NCBI GenBank assembly: GCA_903906365.1
Contig: CAIVKC010000024.1
Span: 1 to 64,000 of the forward strand
Reading direction: 5' to 3'
Source of the DNA: an uncultured Bacteroidota bacterium
GTDB lineage: Bacteria; Bacteroidota; Bacteroidia; Chitinophagales; Chitinophagaceae
DNA length: 64,000 nt
Shown: piece by piece, positions 1 through 9,597 of the stretch
How the letters are laid out: the number at the start of each line of letters is the position of its first letter
How positions within the stretch are numbered: the stretch's first letter is position 1
The notes under the pieces: model-generated
Told to the model about the DNA's origin: nothing
Database searches by the model: none
What the model saw: only the letters and a program-made list of their open reading frames with translations
Position numbers and translations under genes: made by a program

Positions 1-1148
1 GTATCATTATTGGCAATACTCAGGGAAAACTGCATGATCGAAGTCTTAACGGGCATCAGGAGCAATTCCCCCAGGGAGGACAGCATACCGCCCAGAACGA
101 TCAGCTGGGGATTGAGCAGGTTAATGGTTACTGCCAGTCCTTTTCCCAGGCTATAAGCTATCTCCCGGACCCCTTCAATCGCCAGGTTGTCTCCATGCTC
201 CACGGCCTCCAGTATATCTTCGAGTTCCAGAAATCCTTTCTTTGATATGGCATGCTGCAGGCGGCTGCTGCTCCCTTCGCTCATGCGCCGGTTCAAAAAA
301 TCAACCAGGGCCAGACCGGAGGCTTCCGTTTCCAGGCATCCTTTCTTCCCGCAAAAACAAATCCTTTCATTGCTGAACATGGGAATATGGCCGATCTCCC
401 CGGCATAGCCCGAAGCCCCATAGATAGGGGTACCGCCGGCAAAAATTCCAATGGCCAGGCCGTAATCCAGGTTGACGATGCAGACGTCTTTTTCCCGGTA
501 GGGTGACCCTTCATGGCCGAAATAATATTCCCCGTAGGCAATGGTGCGGCTGTCATTGTCCATATATACCGGAAATCCGAGTTCTTCTTCGAGTTTAGAT
601 TTGACCGGGGCATTGCCAAAGTGATAGATACTTAAAATTTCGCTGGTCTTCACATTGATCCGGCCCGCCAGGCTCAGGCCCAGTCCGATGATTTTTTCCC
701 TGGGCACCTTGATCCGGTCCAGGAATTTACGGATTTCCAGGATGATCGCATCCAGGGACTCATGGGCATCCTGGAAGGAAAATGGAATGTTCAGGGAGGA
801 ATCGATGATCTCGGCCTTGAAACTCATCAGGCCAATATTGACTTTGTATTTTCTGATTTCTACCCCCAAAAAGTAGCAACTGTCGGGGTTGAGGCTGTAA
901 ATGGTGGCCTTTCTTCCCAGCCCCTCGGTTTTACGGCCGGTATCCATTACCATGCCTTCCTCTGTCATTTCAGCGAGTAGTTCGGAGGTCTTGGGAATAC
1001 TAATATTCAGCAGATCAGCCAATTCCGGAATGGTGGACTCCCCCTTTGCGCTGAGGTGGCCAATCACATTTTTCTTCCGGTTCTGGTCCTTAAAAGCCAC
1101 TCCGGACAATCCAGTTCCGTTCAAATAACTGAAAACAGAGTGAGGCAT
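1..1148 (-). CDS. ROK family transcriptional regulator (NagC/XylR-like), C-terminus cut by window edge
   Basis: Reading the minus strand from the ATG at 1146-1148 gives an open frame to base 1 with no stop, so the gene is partial. Residues about 25-66 look like a winged helix-turn-helix (TIPELADLLNIS, then a recognition helix). They are followed by an ROK sugar-kinase fold with the ROK zinc signature: GEIGHIPM, then CFCGKKGCLE near residues 260-275. ROK proteins of this layout usually repress sugar genes and are relieved by a sugar or sugar phosphate; NagC senses GlcNAc-6-phosphate. It is divergent from the susC gene across 185 bp, so it is the likely local regulator of the glycan locus. The effector is not readable from sequence. 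Confidence 0.9.
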   Translation of the reverse strand, partial: MPHSVFSYLNGTGLSGVAFKDQNRKKNVIGHLSAKGESTIPELADLLNISIPKTSELLAEMTEEGMVMDTGRKTEGLGRKATIYSLNPDSCYFLGVEIRKYKVNIGLMSFKAEIIDSSLNIPFSFQDAHESLDAIILEIRKFLDRIKVPREKIIGLGLSLAGRINVKTSEILSIYHFGNAPVKSKLEEELGFPVYMDNDSRTIAYGEYYFGHEGSPYREKDVCIVNLDYGLAIGIFAGGTPIYGASGYAGEIGHIPMFSNERICFCGKKGCLETEASGLALVDFLNRRMSEGSSSRLQHAISKKGFLELEDILEAVEHGDNLAIEGVREIAYSLGKGLAVTINLLNPQLIVLGGMLSSLGELLLMPVKTSIMQFSLSIANND

Positions 1149-1333
1149 GATGCATAAGTTATAAAGCGAAAATACTTATTTTATAAATAATTTTATCGTT
1201 TTGGCGGAAATAAATAATAAATTTTATTAATTGAGTTAAAGAAGATAAAATATTTTTTTTATTCCAAAATAAATAACAAATTTGTAACATAGAATCAGAC
1301 CAAAATTATTGTTAACTAACAAAAAACTGCATT
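1149..1333. promoter_or_regulatory. Divergent AT-rich control region between ROK regulator and susC
   Basis: The 185 bp are strongly AT-rich compared with their flanks. A perfect 10-bp palindrome, ACAAATTTGT, lies at 1276-1285, about 50 bp before the susC start, and is a candidate operator half-site region. On the minus strand TAATTTTG (complement of 1301-1308) fits the Bacteroidota -7 box TAnnTTTG and could drive the ROK gene with a leader of about 145 nt. No clear -7 box was found for susC. The assignment is tentative. Confidence 0.35.
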
Positions 1334-4300
1334 ATGAACAACTTGAAAAAGTTATCTGTTCTTTTCGCATTTCTGGCGATGTCTTTTCTAGGCATGGCAC
1401 AGAATGTACCAATCTCCGGAAAGGTAACAGATGCGAACGGAAGGGGTATTCCTGGAATCAACGTACTCATTAAAGGAAATACAAAAGGAACCGCCACCAA
1501 GGCAGATGGTTCTTTCAGTATTTCAGCTCCCGCCGAAGCCACCTTGGTTTTTAGTGGTGTTGGATATGCCGAGCAGGAAATTGCCCTCGGCGGCCGTTCT
1601 TCCATCACCGTTTCCCTGGTTGAAAAGCAGAATGAATTAAACACCGTGGTAGTAACCGCCCTGGGTATCAGCCGCCAGTCCAAGACACTGGTTTATGCTA
1701 CCCAGAGTGTCAAGCCGGCTGAACTGACAGGCGTCAGGGATCCCAACAACGTGTTGAATTCCCTGCAGGGAAAAGTTGCCAATGCAGTGATTACACAGGG
1801 TTCAGGCGGACCTGGTAGCGGTGCCAAGATCCTTCTTAGGGGTAACCGCTCCATCCAGGGTGAAAACAATGCCCTGATTGTTGTCGATGGTGTTCCCATC
1901 AACAACTCCACCTACAGCACAGCAGGCAGTGATTTTGGTTCTGTCCAGGGTTCCGATGGTGCTTCCAACATCAACCCCGATGATATTGAATCGGTAACCG
2001 TATTGCGCGGAGCTTCCGCTGCTGCTTTGTATGGCAGCCAGGCCGGTAACGGTGTACTGGTTATCACCACCAAAAAAGGCGGCAAGGATAAAGTTTCCGT
2101 GAATGTAAACTCCGGGGCTGTTTTTGAATCCCTGTTTGCTACGCCTAAAGTACAGAATACTTATGGCCAGGGTAACTCCGGCCAGCTTCCCGTTGATTTC
2201 ACCTTTGGTGACAGCTGGGGACCTAAAATGGCAGGCCAGTCCATCACAGACTTCCTGGGAAAACAAACTACTTATTCTGCCCAGCCCAATAATATCAAGG
2301 ATTTCTTCCGCACAGGCCTGAGCCTCAATAACGCCATCAGTGTTTCCGGCGGTTCAGACAAAGGACAGACTTACCTGAGCTATACCAACAACAGCATCCA
2401 GGGCATCGTACCCGGCAACAACCTGCTGCGTCACACAGTGACCCTGCGCCAGAGCAACCAGGTTAGCAAATTCTTCTCTACCGATGCTAAGGTGACTTAT
2501 ATCAGCCAGGACATCAAAAACAAGCCACGTACCGGTGAGGAAAACGCACCTACCATTGACATTTATAATATTCCGCGTAACGTGAGCACAGCAGAAGCTG
2601 AGCAGTACCAGTTCATCAATAATGTCGGTGTACCGGCTCCCAATCCTTATCCCTCTACGCTGAACTCTATTTATCAGAATCCTTACTGGCTTATCCACAA
2701 TACAGCCCTGAATGAAACCAGGGATCGTATCATGGGATTTGTTTCCGGTAAACTGCAGCTGACCAACTTTTTAAGTTTCACCGGCCGGGCCAACCTGGAC
2801 CGCACTTTCGACAAGCTGACCCAGCAATATGAGCAGGGTACACTGCTCTGGGCACATACGGGAGGTTTCTACTCCCAGGAAAGCATTATCACCACCCAGA
2901 AATGGTTTGATGGTATTTTCGAGGGAAACAACACCATCACCAAGGACCTGAAAATCAACTACCACGCGGGTGGCATTTTCCAGGACAATAAATTCGACAT
3001 CGTCCAGACCACCGCAGACGGGTTGAATGTCACAAATAAATTCAGCCTGAACTACGCCACCAACCCGTCTATCTACCAGACCGGTCAGGAAGTGCAGACC
3101 CAGGCTGTTTTCGGTCAGGCAAGCATCTCTTTTAAGGACGCCATCTTCCTGGATGCAAGTCTGCGTAATGACTGGGATTCCAGGCTTCCAAAGCCCTATT
3201 CCTTCCAGTATTATTCAGTGGGTGCTTCAGCCGTCTTAAGCGATCTGATGACACTGCCAACCAGCATCTCTTTTTTAAAGGCAAACGTAAACTATGCTGA
3301 AGTGGGTAACGGCGGCCAGTTTGGTCTGCTGACAAACACCTATAACTACAGCCAGGGCGCCGGAAACGGCTTCCTCAGCCGTGGTACCACACTGCCTTTC
3401 CCGGGCTTGAAGCCTGAGATCGTAAAGAGTCTGGAAGCCGGCTTTGATGCCCGTTTCATCGGCAACCGCCTTGGACTGACCATGACTTATTACAAGAGCA
3501 ACTCCTTCAACCAGCTGCTGGCCATCGGCCTGCCAACTGCGACAGGATATAACAGGAAATACATCAATGCAGGTAATATCCAAAACCAGGGTCTGGAAGT
3601 GGTAATCAATGCAACTCCTGTTAAGGGCAAGGACTTCAACTGGGACATCGCCTTCAACTTTGCACTGAACCGCAATAAGGTTGTTGCCCTGAGCGAGGAC
3701 CTGAAAGTGGTTTATTTGAGCGGTGGTTACGGACGCTCTGCAACCCCCCAGGTGGCAGAAGGTGGCAGTTATGGAGACATGATCGCCTACCAGTGGATCA
3801 AGAATTCAAAAGGACAATATGAAGTCAATGCAGACGGTACGCCTTTGACCACCGAAAAAACCGGTGCCAACCAGCAGCTGATCGGCAACTTCAACCCCAA
3901 AGAAAACCTGGGTATGACCAATACCTTCAAATACAAGGCATTCTCCCTGCGCCTGCTCATAGACGGCCGCATCGGCGGTACGCTGGTGGACGGAACAGAA
4001 ATGAACCTGGCTTACAGCGGAATTCCTGAAGTAACTGCCCAGCACCGCGATGGCGGATGGAACCTCGGTGGTGTGGATGCAAACGGCAATGCCGTTTCAC
4101 AGGGTATTACTTCCCAGCAGTTCTGGCAGACGGCCTCCGGCAAACGTTATGGCGTTGGCCAGTTTTTTGCCTACGACGCTACGAGTTTCCGTATAAGGGA
4201 ACTTTCTCTCGGATATGACATACCTTTACACAACAATCCGGTGATCAAGGCAGCCAGGCTTTCCTTCATCGCCCGGAACTTACTTTGGTTATACCGTGGA

Positions 4301-4450
4301 AAATCCATTCTTGATATCCCAGGACTTGGCAAGCGCAAGATGACTTTTGATCCGGATATGAGTCTGGGTAACGGTAATTTCCAGGGCGTATCCTATGGTA
4401 CTTTACCGGCTACACGCAGCTATGGTCTTAATCTGCAACTTACATTCTAA
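1334..4450 (+). CDS. SusC/RagA-family TonB-dependent outer-membrane transporter
   Basis: This 1038-residue protein starts with a signal peptide (about residues 1-22, ending FLGMAQ). A carboxypeptidase-regulatory-like domain follows (about 26-108, GKVTDANGRGIPGINVLIKG). Next are a TonB-box-like segment (NTVVVTALGI), a plug domain (residues about 120-245, with VVDGVPINN and VLRGASAAALYGSQ) and a beta-barrel to the C-terminal phenylalanine (LQLTF). SusC proteins import oligosaccharides through the outer membrane with a SusD lid. The length is normal for the family. It is followed 20 bp later by its SusD partner. Fucosidase and hexosaminidase genes nearby suggest a fucosylated glycan ligand, which is inference. 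Confidence 0.96.
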   Translation: MNNLKKLSVLFAFLAMSFLGMAQNVPISGKVTDANGRGIPGINVLIKGNTKGTATKADGSFSISAPAEATLVFSGVGYAEQEIALGGRSSITVSLVEKQNELNTVVVTALGISRQSKTLVYATQSVKPAELTGVRDPNNVLNSLQGKVANAVITQGSGGPGSGAKILLRGNRSIQGENNALIVVDGVPINNSTYSTAGSDFGSVQGSDGASNINPDDIESVTVLRGASAAALYGSQAGNGVLVITTKKGGKDKVSVNVNSGAVFESLFATPKVQNTYGQGNSGQLPVDFTFGDSWGPKMAGQSITDFLGKQTTYSAQPNNIKDFFRTGLSLNNAISVSGGSDKGQTYLSYTNNSIQGIVPGNNLLRHTVTLRQSNQVSKFFSTDAKVTYISQDIKNKPRTGEENAPTIDIYNIPRNVSTAEAEQYQFINNVGVPAPNPYPSTLNSIYQNPYWLIHNTALNETRDRIMGFVSGKLQLTNFLSFTGRANLDRTFDKLTQQYEQGTLLWAHTGGFYSQESIITTQKWFDGIFEGNNTITKDLKINYHAGGIFQDNKFDIVQTTADGLNVTNKFSLNYATNPSIYQTGQEVQTQAVFGQASISFKDAIFLDASLRNDWDSRLPKPYSFQYYSVGASAVLSDLMTLPTSISFLKANVNYAEVGNGGQFGLLTNTYNYSQGAGNGFLSRGTTLPFPGLKPEIVKSLEAGFDARFIGNRLGLTMTYYKSNSFNQLLAIGLPTATGYNRKYINAGNIQNQGLEVVINATPVKGKDFNWDIAFNFALNRNKVVALSEDLKVVYLSGGYGRSATPQVAEGGSYGDMIAYQWIKNSKGQYEVNADGTPLTTEKTGANQQLIGNFNPKENLGMTNTFKYKAFSLRLLIDGRIGGTLVDGTEMNLAYSGIPEVTAQHRDGGWNLGGVDANGNAVSQGITSQQFWQTASGKRYGVGQFFAYDATSFRIRELSLGYDIPLHNNPVIKAARLSFIARNLLWLYRGKSILDIPGLGKRKMTFDPDMSLGNGNFQGVSYGTLPATRSYGLNLQLTF

Positions 4451-4470
4451 AATATTAAACCGATAAGTAT

Positions 4471-6099
4471 ATGAAACTAGTAAGAATATTTTCGGAAAAA
4501 AGAATATACGCGGCGCTGCTGGGCAGTATCGTATTATTCGCTTCCTGTACCAAGAGTTATAAGGATATTAATATAGATAAAAACAGTGTGGCTACCATCG
4601 GTGCCGCACAATTGCCCTTCCTGTTCTCACAGGCCCTGGAAGCTGCACCCAATAGTTATTATAACTATCAGGTTGCCCAGAACCTGTTTGCAGACCAGTA
4701 CTGCCAGTATTTTGCCTGCGAAGCCACCTATTTCCCTTCCGACCGTCTGACCATCAGGCAGGACTGGGTAGGTGCCCAGTTTAACCCCATGTATACCAAC
4801 GTGGTTCCGCAGTTGCAATCCATCTTTTCAGCGAGTGATCCTACCTCCGCCGAATATGCCATGGCTTCTGTATGGTGGGTTTATACCTTTCACCGTGTAA
4901 CTGACTACTGGGGTCCGATCCCGTATTTCAATGCAGGTGTTCCGGGTAACTCCGTGCCTTACGATGCCCAGGATAAGATATATGATGACTTCTTCAAAAG
5001 ACTGGCTGCTGCTTCCGATGTACTCAAGGCCCATTCCAGCGAAAACCATTACGGAAGTTATGACCTGATCTATGGCGGAGACGTCAGCCGCTGGTTTAAA
5101 TTCTGTAACTCCCTTCGTCTCAGGCTGGCCCTGCGAATTTCCAAAGTGGACCCTGCCCGCGCCCAGTCAGAAGCCGAAGCAGCTGTTGCTGCCGGTGTCA
5201 TGACAACCAGCGCTGCCATTGCAGACCCCAGCGCCCAGACCTCCGGAGATGATGCATTTGTAAAACGCAGCGCCAAAAACAACGACGGAAACGGCCTGCA
5301 GTCCATGAGTGACTGGAATGAATTCAGAATGAGTGCCTCCATGGCCTCCGTGCTCAACGGTTATCAGGATCCACGCCTTCCCCAGTATTTCCTGCCTGCA
5401 TTCAACACAGGTGTTTATCAGGGATTGCGTAATGGCCTCTCCGTAGCGCAGCTGACCATGGCACCCAACCTGGCTGCCAACAATTCACATGTGGGACAGC
5501 GTTTTTCCTCTACCAACGTAACTGACAAGAACGGCAATGTGCTGGGATCCCCCAATTCCATTGCTACCGGTCAGAACGTAATGACTACCGCCGAAGTATA
5601 TTTCTGCCGCGCCGAAGGCGCCCTGCTTGGATGGAATATGGGTGGAACCGCCAAAGACCTCTACAATGCCGGTATCACCAATTCCATGACCCAGTGGAAT
5701 ATCACCGACCAGTCAAAAATCACGGCTTATATCAACAGCACAGCCACTCCAATAGCTCCTGGCGATGGTCTTTCCTCACCGGCAATGACCAATATTCCCG
5801 TATTGTTTGGCTCTGATCCTGCTACCCAGCTGGAACAGATCATGACCCAGAAATGGATCTCCATCTATCCTGACGGTGTGGAAGCATGGGCTGACTGGCG
5901 CAGGAGTCATGTTGTAAAACTGTACCCGGTTGTCAATTCTGACAATCCCGATATTCCAGATCCCACAACGCAGTGGATCAGAAGGATACCTTTCCTCACT
6001 TCAGAAGTGCAGACCAATGGCGCTGAGGTTACCAAAGCAGTTGGACTGCTGGGTGGCCCCGACAAGGTGACCACTCCGTTATGGTGGGATAAGAACTAA
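4471..6099 (+). CDS. SusD/RagB-family nutrient-binding lipoprotein
   Basis: This 542-residue protein has a lipoprotein signal peptide ending at the lipobox LFASC (Cys about residue 26). The mature start, TKSYKDINIDKNSV, is typical of the SusD-like type 2 group. The body is helical TPR-like, with the late WISIYPDGVEAWADWRRS block that this group carries. SusD is a surface lipoprotein that caps its SusC barrel and binds glycan. It sits 20 bp behind susC and is closed by a strong hairpin terminator at 6125-6160, so susCD form a transcription unit. Confidence 0.95.
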   Translation: MKLVRIFSEKRIYAALLGSIVLFASCTKSYKDINIDKNSVATIGAAQLPFLFSQALEAAPNSYYNYQVAQNLFADQYCQYFACEATYFPSDRLTIRQDWVGAQFNPMYTNVVPQLQSIFSASDPTSAEYAMASVWWVYTFHRVTDYWGPIPYFNAGVPGNSVPYDAQDKIYDDFFKRLAAASDVLKAHSSENHYGSYDLIYGGDVSRWFKFCNSLRLRLALRISKVDPARAQSEAEAAVAAGVMTTSAAIADPSAQTSGDDAFVKRSAKNNDGNGLQSMSDWNEFRMSASMASVLNGYQDPRLPQYFLPAFNTGVYQGLRNGLSVAQLTMAPNLAANNSHVGQRFSSTNVTDKNGNVLGSPNSIATGQNVMTTAEVYFCRAEGALLGWNMGGTAKDLYNAGITNSMTQWNITDQSKITAYINSTATPIAPGDGLSSPAMTNIPVLFGSDPATQLEQIMTQKWISIYPDGVEAWADWRRSHVVKLYPVVNSDNPDIPDPTTQWIRRIPFLTSEVQTNGAEVTKAVGLLGGPDKVTTPLWWDKN

Positions 6100-6124
6100 A
6101 GACTTCAAGTATTTTTTATACCTT

Positions 6125-6160
6125 AAAGATTCCATCCCTAAAAAAGATGGAATCTTTTTT
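6125..6160 (+). terminator. Rho-independent terminator after susCD
   Basis: A perfect 12-bp stem (AAAGATTCCATC at 6125-6136, GATGGAATCTTT at 6146-6157) with a 9-nt loop runs into a T tract at 6155-6160. It lies 25 bp after the susD stop. Because it overlaps the upstream edge of the next long frame, it argues that the next gene starts later, at 6199. Confidence 0.85.
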
Positions 6161-6198
6161 GTTTGGGCCATACCATCCCTATTATTAAAAATCAATAC

Positions 6199-9100
6199 AT
6201 GTTAAAATCCTGCCGAATTCCGGGTCTTTTAGTGCTGGCCATTTTGTTAGGCGCATGCCACCCGGACAGCAACCTGCAGTTCACCCCACTGGAGCCCAAA
6301 GAAACGGGTATCGACTTTCGCAACCAGCTTTTTGAAGACGAGGCCTTCAATGTGCTGAACTATATTTATTTCTACAACGGGGGTGGCGTGGCCATAGGAG
6401 ATATCAACAACGACGGACTGCCCGATATCCTTTTTACCGGCAATATGGTCAAAAACAGGCTGTTCCTCAATAAAGGCAATTTCCGGTTTGAAGACATTAC
6501 CGCCAAAAGCGGGATCGCCGATAAGCAGGGCTGGTGCACCGGGGCGACCATGGTTGACATCAACGGGGATGGCAAACTCGATATTTATATTTGCCGTTCG
6601 GCAGACGGCAATCCGCAGATGCGGCGTAATCTGCTTTTTATCAATAACGGAGACCTGACCTTCAGTGAAAAGGCGGCCGAGTATGGCCTCGATGACAAGG
6701 GATATTCCACCCAGGTATGTTTTGTGGACTATGACAAAGACGGTGACCTGGATATGTTCCTGATCAATCATTCCCTCCATGAATATACAACCGGCGTAAT
6801 CGAAAATACTTCCTGGAGACAGCAGCGTAACCCTGATTTTGCCTGCAAATTGTATAGAAACGACTGGAACGAAAGCCTCAGGCATCCGGTTTATACCGAT
6901 GTTTCGGAAGCAGCCGGAATCCGCTCCAATGTCCTGACTTTTGGCCTCGGCCTGGTGGCCACCGATATCAACAACGACGGATGGCCTGATTTGTATGTCA
7001 CCAATGATTTCAACGAACCAGATTACCTGTTCATCAACAACGGGAACGGGACTTTTACCGAGAAGCTGGGCGATTACATGGACCAGGCATCCCTGTATTC
7101 CATGGGCTGCGACGCAGCAGATTTCAACAATGACGGTCTGACGGACCTCATGACCCTGGACATGCTGCCGGAGGATAACCGGACCCAAAAAATGCACAGC
7201 GGTTCTGAGAATTTTGACAAATTTCAGATGTTGTTCAAAAAGGGCTTTTATTACCAATACAGCCGCAATATGCTCCAGAAAAACAACGGGGACGGCACAT
7301 TCAGTGAGATAGGCCAACTGGCCGGCGTTTCCAATACAGACTGGAGCTGGTCGGCCCTGTTTTCGGATTTTGATAACGATGGAAACAAGGATATCCTGGT
7401 TACCAATGGCTACGTAAAAGACTATACGGACATGGATTTTGTCAAATACACCATGGATAAATCCATTCAGCTGAAGGGCAGTGGTGAAAAACTGGCCGTG
7501 GAAGATTTCATTAAGAAAATGCCGGATAACCCGCTGCCCAATTACCTGTTTCACAACAACGGTGATTTGACCTTTACCAATAAGTCCGGGGATTGGGGGC
7601 TGAACCAGCCCACGGTGTCTGCCGGAGCTGCCTATGCGGACCTGGATAATGACGGGGACATGGACCTGGTCATTAACAATACCAACGACTTTGCGGGCAT
7701 TTTCCGCAACAACAATGAAAAACACGACAGCGCCCATTTTATGCGTGTCCGGTTGCACGGTGATCCGCGCAACTCCACAGGCATTGGAACTAAGGTGAGG
7801 CTTTACTGCAAAGGCCAGGTCTTTTACCAGGAGCAGTTCCCGGTAAGGGGTTTCCAGTCCAGTGTCGACCAGGTTCTCTCCTTTGGTCTTGGCCATAACG
7901 ATCTGGTGGATTCCGTGGTGGTGATTTGGCCCGATGACCGTCTGCAGAAACTCAGCCGGGTCAAGGTCAATCAAACCCTGGAGATCAGGCAGTCGGAGGC
8001 AACCGGGAAATGGATTTACCCCGTCTCCCAGGACCATGCAGTGGCCTATTACCAGCCCGCTGCGGCCCCCGCGGGCATGGAACATCACGAAAAGAATTTT
8101 GATGACTTCTCCCTGCAAAAACTGCTGACCAGTTACCTGACCAAAAGCGGGCCTTCCATGGCTGTGGCCGATATCAATCAGGACGGTCTGCCAGATATTT
8201 TTCTGGGTGGCGCGCGCAATCAGCCCTCCCGGATCTTTATCCAGGACAGGCAGGGCCGTTTTTCCGCCCTGCCCGAGCCAGCCTTTGTGGCCGATTCCTC
8301 CTACGAGGCCGGGGCCGCTGTCTTCCTGGACGTTGACCAGGACGGTGATTTGGATCTCTATATCGCCAGCAGCGGGTATGAACTGGAGCAAAACAATCCG
8401 GCCCTGCAGGACAGGTTGTACCTCAATGACGGCAAGGGGCATTTTAGCAGGAGCCCCTCAGCGCTGCCCTCCCTGCCGTTTTCCAAGAGTTGCGTTAAGG
8501 CTGCGGACCTGGACGGGGACGGGCATACCGATTTGTTCATCGGGGGCCGGGTGGTTCCCGGCAAATACCCCTTATCGCCCGGAAGCCGGATCCTGCTGGG
8601 GGATGGCAGGGGCCATTTTAGGGACGCGACGGCCACCGTAGCCCCGGCGCTCCTGGAGCTGGGTATGGTCACCGATGCTGGCTGGGCGGATTTGGACGGA
8701 GATAAAAAACCGGACCTGGTGGTAGTGGGGGAATATATGCCCATAGTGGTGATGATGAACCGTTCAGGGATACTCCGGAATGAATCAGATCATTATATTC
8801 ATTTTCCCAGCAGCGGCTGGTGGAACTCAGTACAGGTATCCGACCTGGACAATGACGGGCGACCCGACCTGGTCGTTGGCAATATGGGACTCAATACCCA
8901 GTTCCGGGCCAGCCGGCAGGAGCCTTTGAGCTTATATTATAAGGATTTTGACGGCAATGGCTCCATTGACCCCATTTTCTGCTATTATATCAACGGCCAG
9001 TCCTATCCCGCGGTTTCCAGGGATGACCTGACAGACCAGCTGCCCGGGCTTAAAAAGAAGTTCCTGGAATACAAGGATTACAGCAATGCCAAAATAACCG

Positions 9101-9507
9101 ACCTCTTTACCCAGGACCAGCTCAAGGACGCCGGTTTGTTGCAGGCCACCGAAATGCGCAGCCTGGTCCTGATGAACAGGGGAGCGGCCGGATTTGACAT
9201 GGAGGCACTCCCGCTGGAAGCGCAGTTCTCCCCGGTGTATGCGATCACCTCGCTGGATATCAACCATGATGGCAAGGCGGACCTGGTGCTGGCCGGCAAC
9301 AATGGCTGGAACCGGATACGCTACGGAAGATATGAGGCCAATCACGGAACCGTTTTACTTGGCGATGGCAAGGGTCACTTCAGCTTCCTGCCGCCACGTT
9401 TATCTGGCATTACGGTCCGGGGGGATGTCAGGAGCCTGCAGCAAATCAACCATAGACTGTATTTTGGCATCAATGACCAGCCGGTAAAGGTATTTAGCCC
9501 GAGGTAG
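6199..9507 (+). CDS. FG-GAP/VCBS repeat lipoprotein with ASPIC/UnbV domain
   Basis: The chosen ATG at 6199 gives 1102 residues beginning with a lipoprotein signal (LAILLGAC, Cys about residue 20). The frame is open upstream to 6163, but that start abuts the terminator. Repeated calcium-binding FG-GAP blades with D-x-N/D-x-D-G cores (for example DINNDGLPD, DINGDGKLD, DFDNDGNKD, DLDNDGDMD, DINQDGLPD, DINHDGKAD) indicate one or two beta-propellers. An ASPIC/UnbV-type segment (residues about 515-610, GDPRNSTGIGTKVRL, then RGFQSSVDQVLSFGLG) separates the two repeat sets. Such proteins often accompany SusCD pairs in Chitinophagaceae in place of SusE/F. A surface glycan-binding or assembly role is inferred; no catalytic motif was recognised. 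Confidence 0.9.
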   Translation: MLKSCRIPGLLVLAILLGACHPDSNLQFTPLEPKETGIDFRNQLFEDEAFNVLNYIYFYNGGGVAIGDINNDGLPDILFTGNMVKNRLFLNKGNFRFEDITAKSGIADKQGWCTGATMVDINGDGKLDIYICRSADGNPQMRRNLLFINNGDLTFSEKAAEYGLDDKGYSTQVCFVDYDKDGDLDMFLINHSLHEYTTGVIENTSWRQQRNPDFACKLYRNDWNESLRHPVYTDVSEAAGIRSNVLTFGLGLVATDINNDGWPDLYVTNDFNEPDYLFINNGNGTFTEKLGDYMDQASLYSMGCDAADFNNDGLTDLMTLDMLPEDNRTQKMHSGSENFDKFQMLFKKGFYYQYSRNMLQKNNGDGTFSEIGQLAGVSNTDWSWSALFSDFDNDGNKDILVTNGYVKDYTDMDFVKYTMDKSIQLKGSGEKLAVEDFIKKMPDNPLPNYLFHNNGDLTFTNKSGDWGLNQPTVSAGAAYADLDNDGDMDLVINNTNDFAGIFRNNNEKHDSAHFMRVRLHGDPRNSTGIGTKVRLYCKGQVFYQEQFPVRGFQSSVDQVLSFGLGHNDLVDSVVVIWPDDRLQKLSRVKVNQTLEIRQSEATGKWIYPVSQDHAVAYYQPAAAPAGMEHHEKNFDDFSLQKLLTSYLTKSGPSMAVADINQDGLPDIFLGGARNQPSRIFIQDRQGRFSALPEPAFVADSSYEAGAAVFLDVDQDGDLDLYIASSGYELEQNNPALQDRLYLNDGKGHFSRSPSALPSLPFSKSCVKAADLDGDGHTDLFIGGRVVPGKYPLSPGSRILLGDGRGHFRDATATVAPALLELGMVTDAGWADLDGDKKPDLVVVGEYMPIVVMMNRSGILRNESDHYIHFPSSGWWNSVQVSDLDNDGRPDLVVGNMGLNTQFRASRQEPLSLYYKDFDGNGSIDPIFCYYINGQSYPAVSRDDLTDQLPGLKKKFLEYKDYSNAKITDLFTQDQLKDAGLLQATEMRSLVLMNRGAAGFDMEALPLEAQFSPVYAITSLDINHDGKADLVLAGNNGWNRIRYGRYEANHGTVLLGDGKGHFSFLPPRLSGITVRGDVRSLQQINHRLYFGINDQPVKVFSPR

Positions 9508-9597
9508 GCTACCGGTCCGGACAGCGTGCAAAAATCAGACAACCGGTTGCGTAGTCTCCCCTGACAATTAATTGCTAGATTGCCATAAACACCCCAT

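Noticed and set aside
6247-8442. 731-codon open frame on the minus strand
   Set aside because: It lies wholly opposite the FG-GAP gene, whose repeated GAY/AAC-rich blades leave few stops in the antisense frame. It has no signal, domain or start context.
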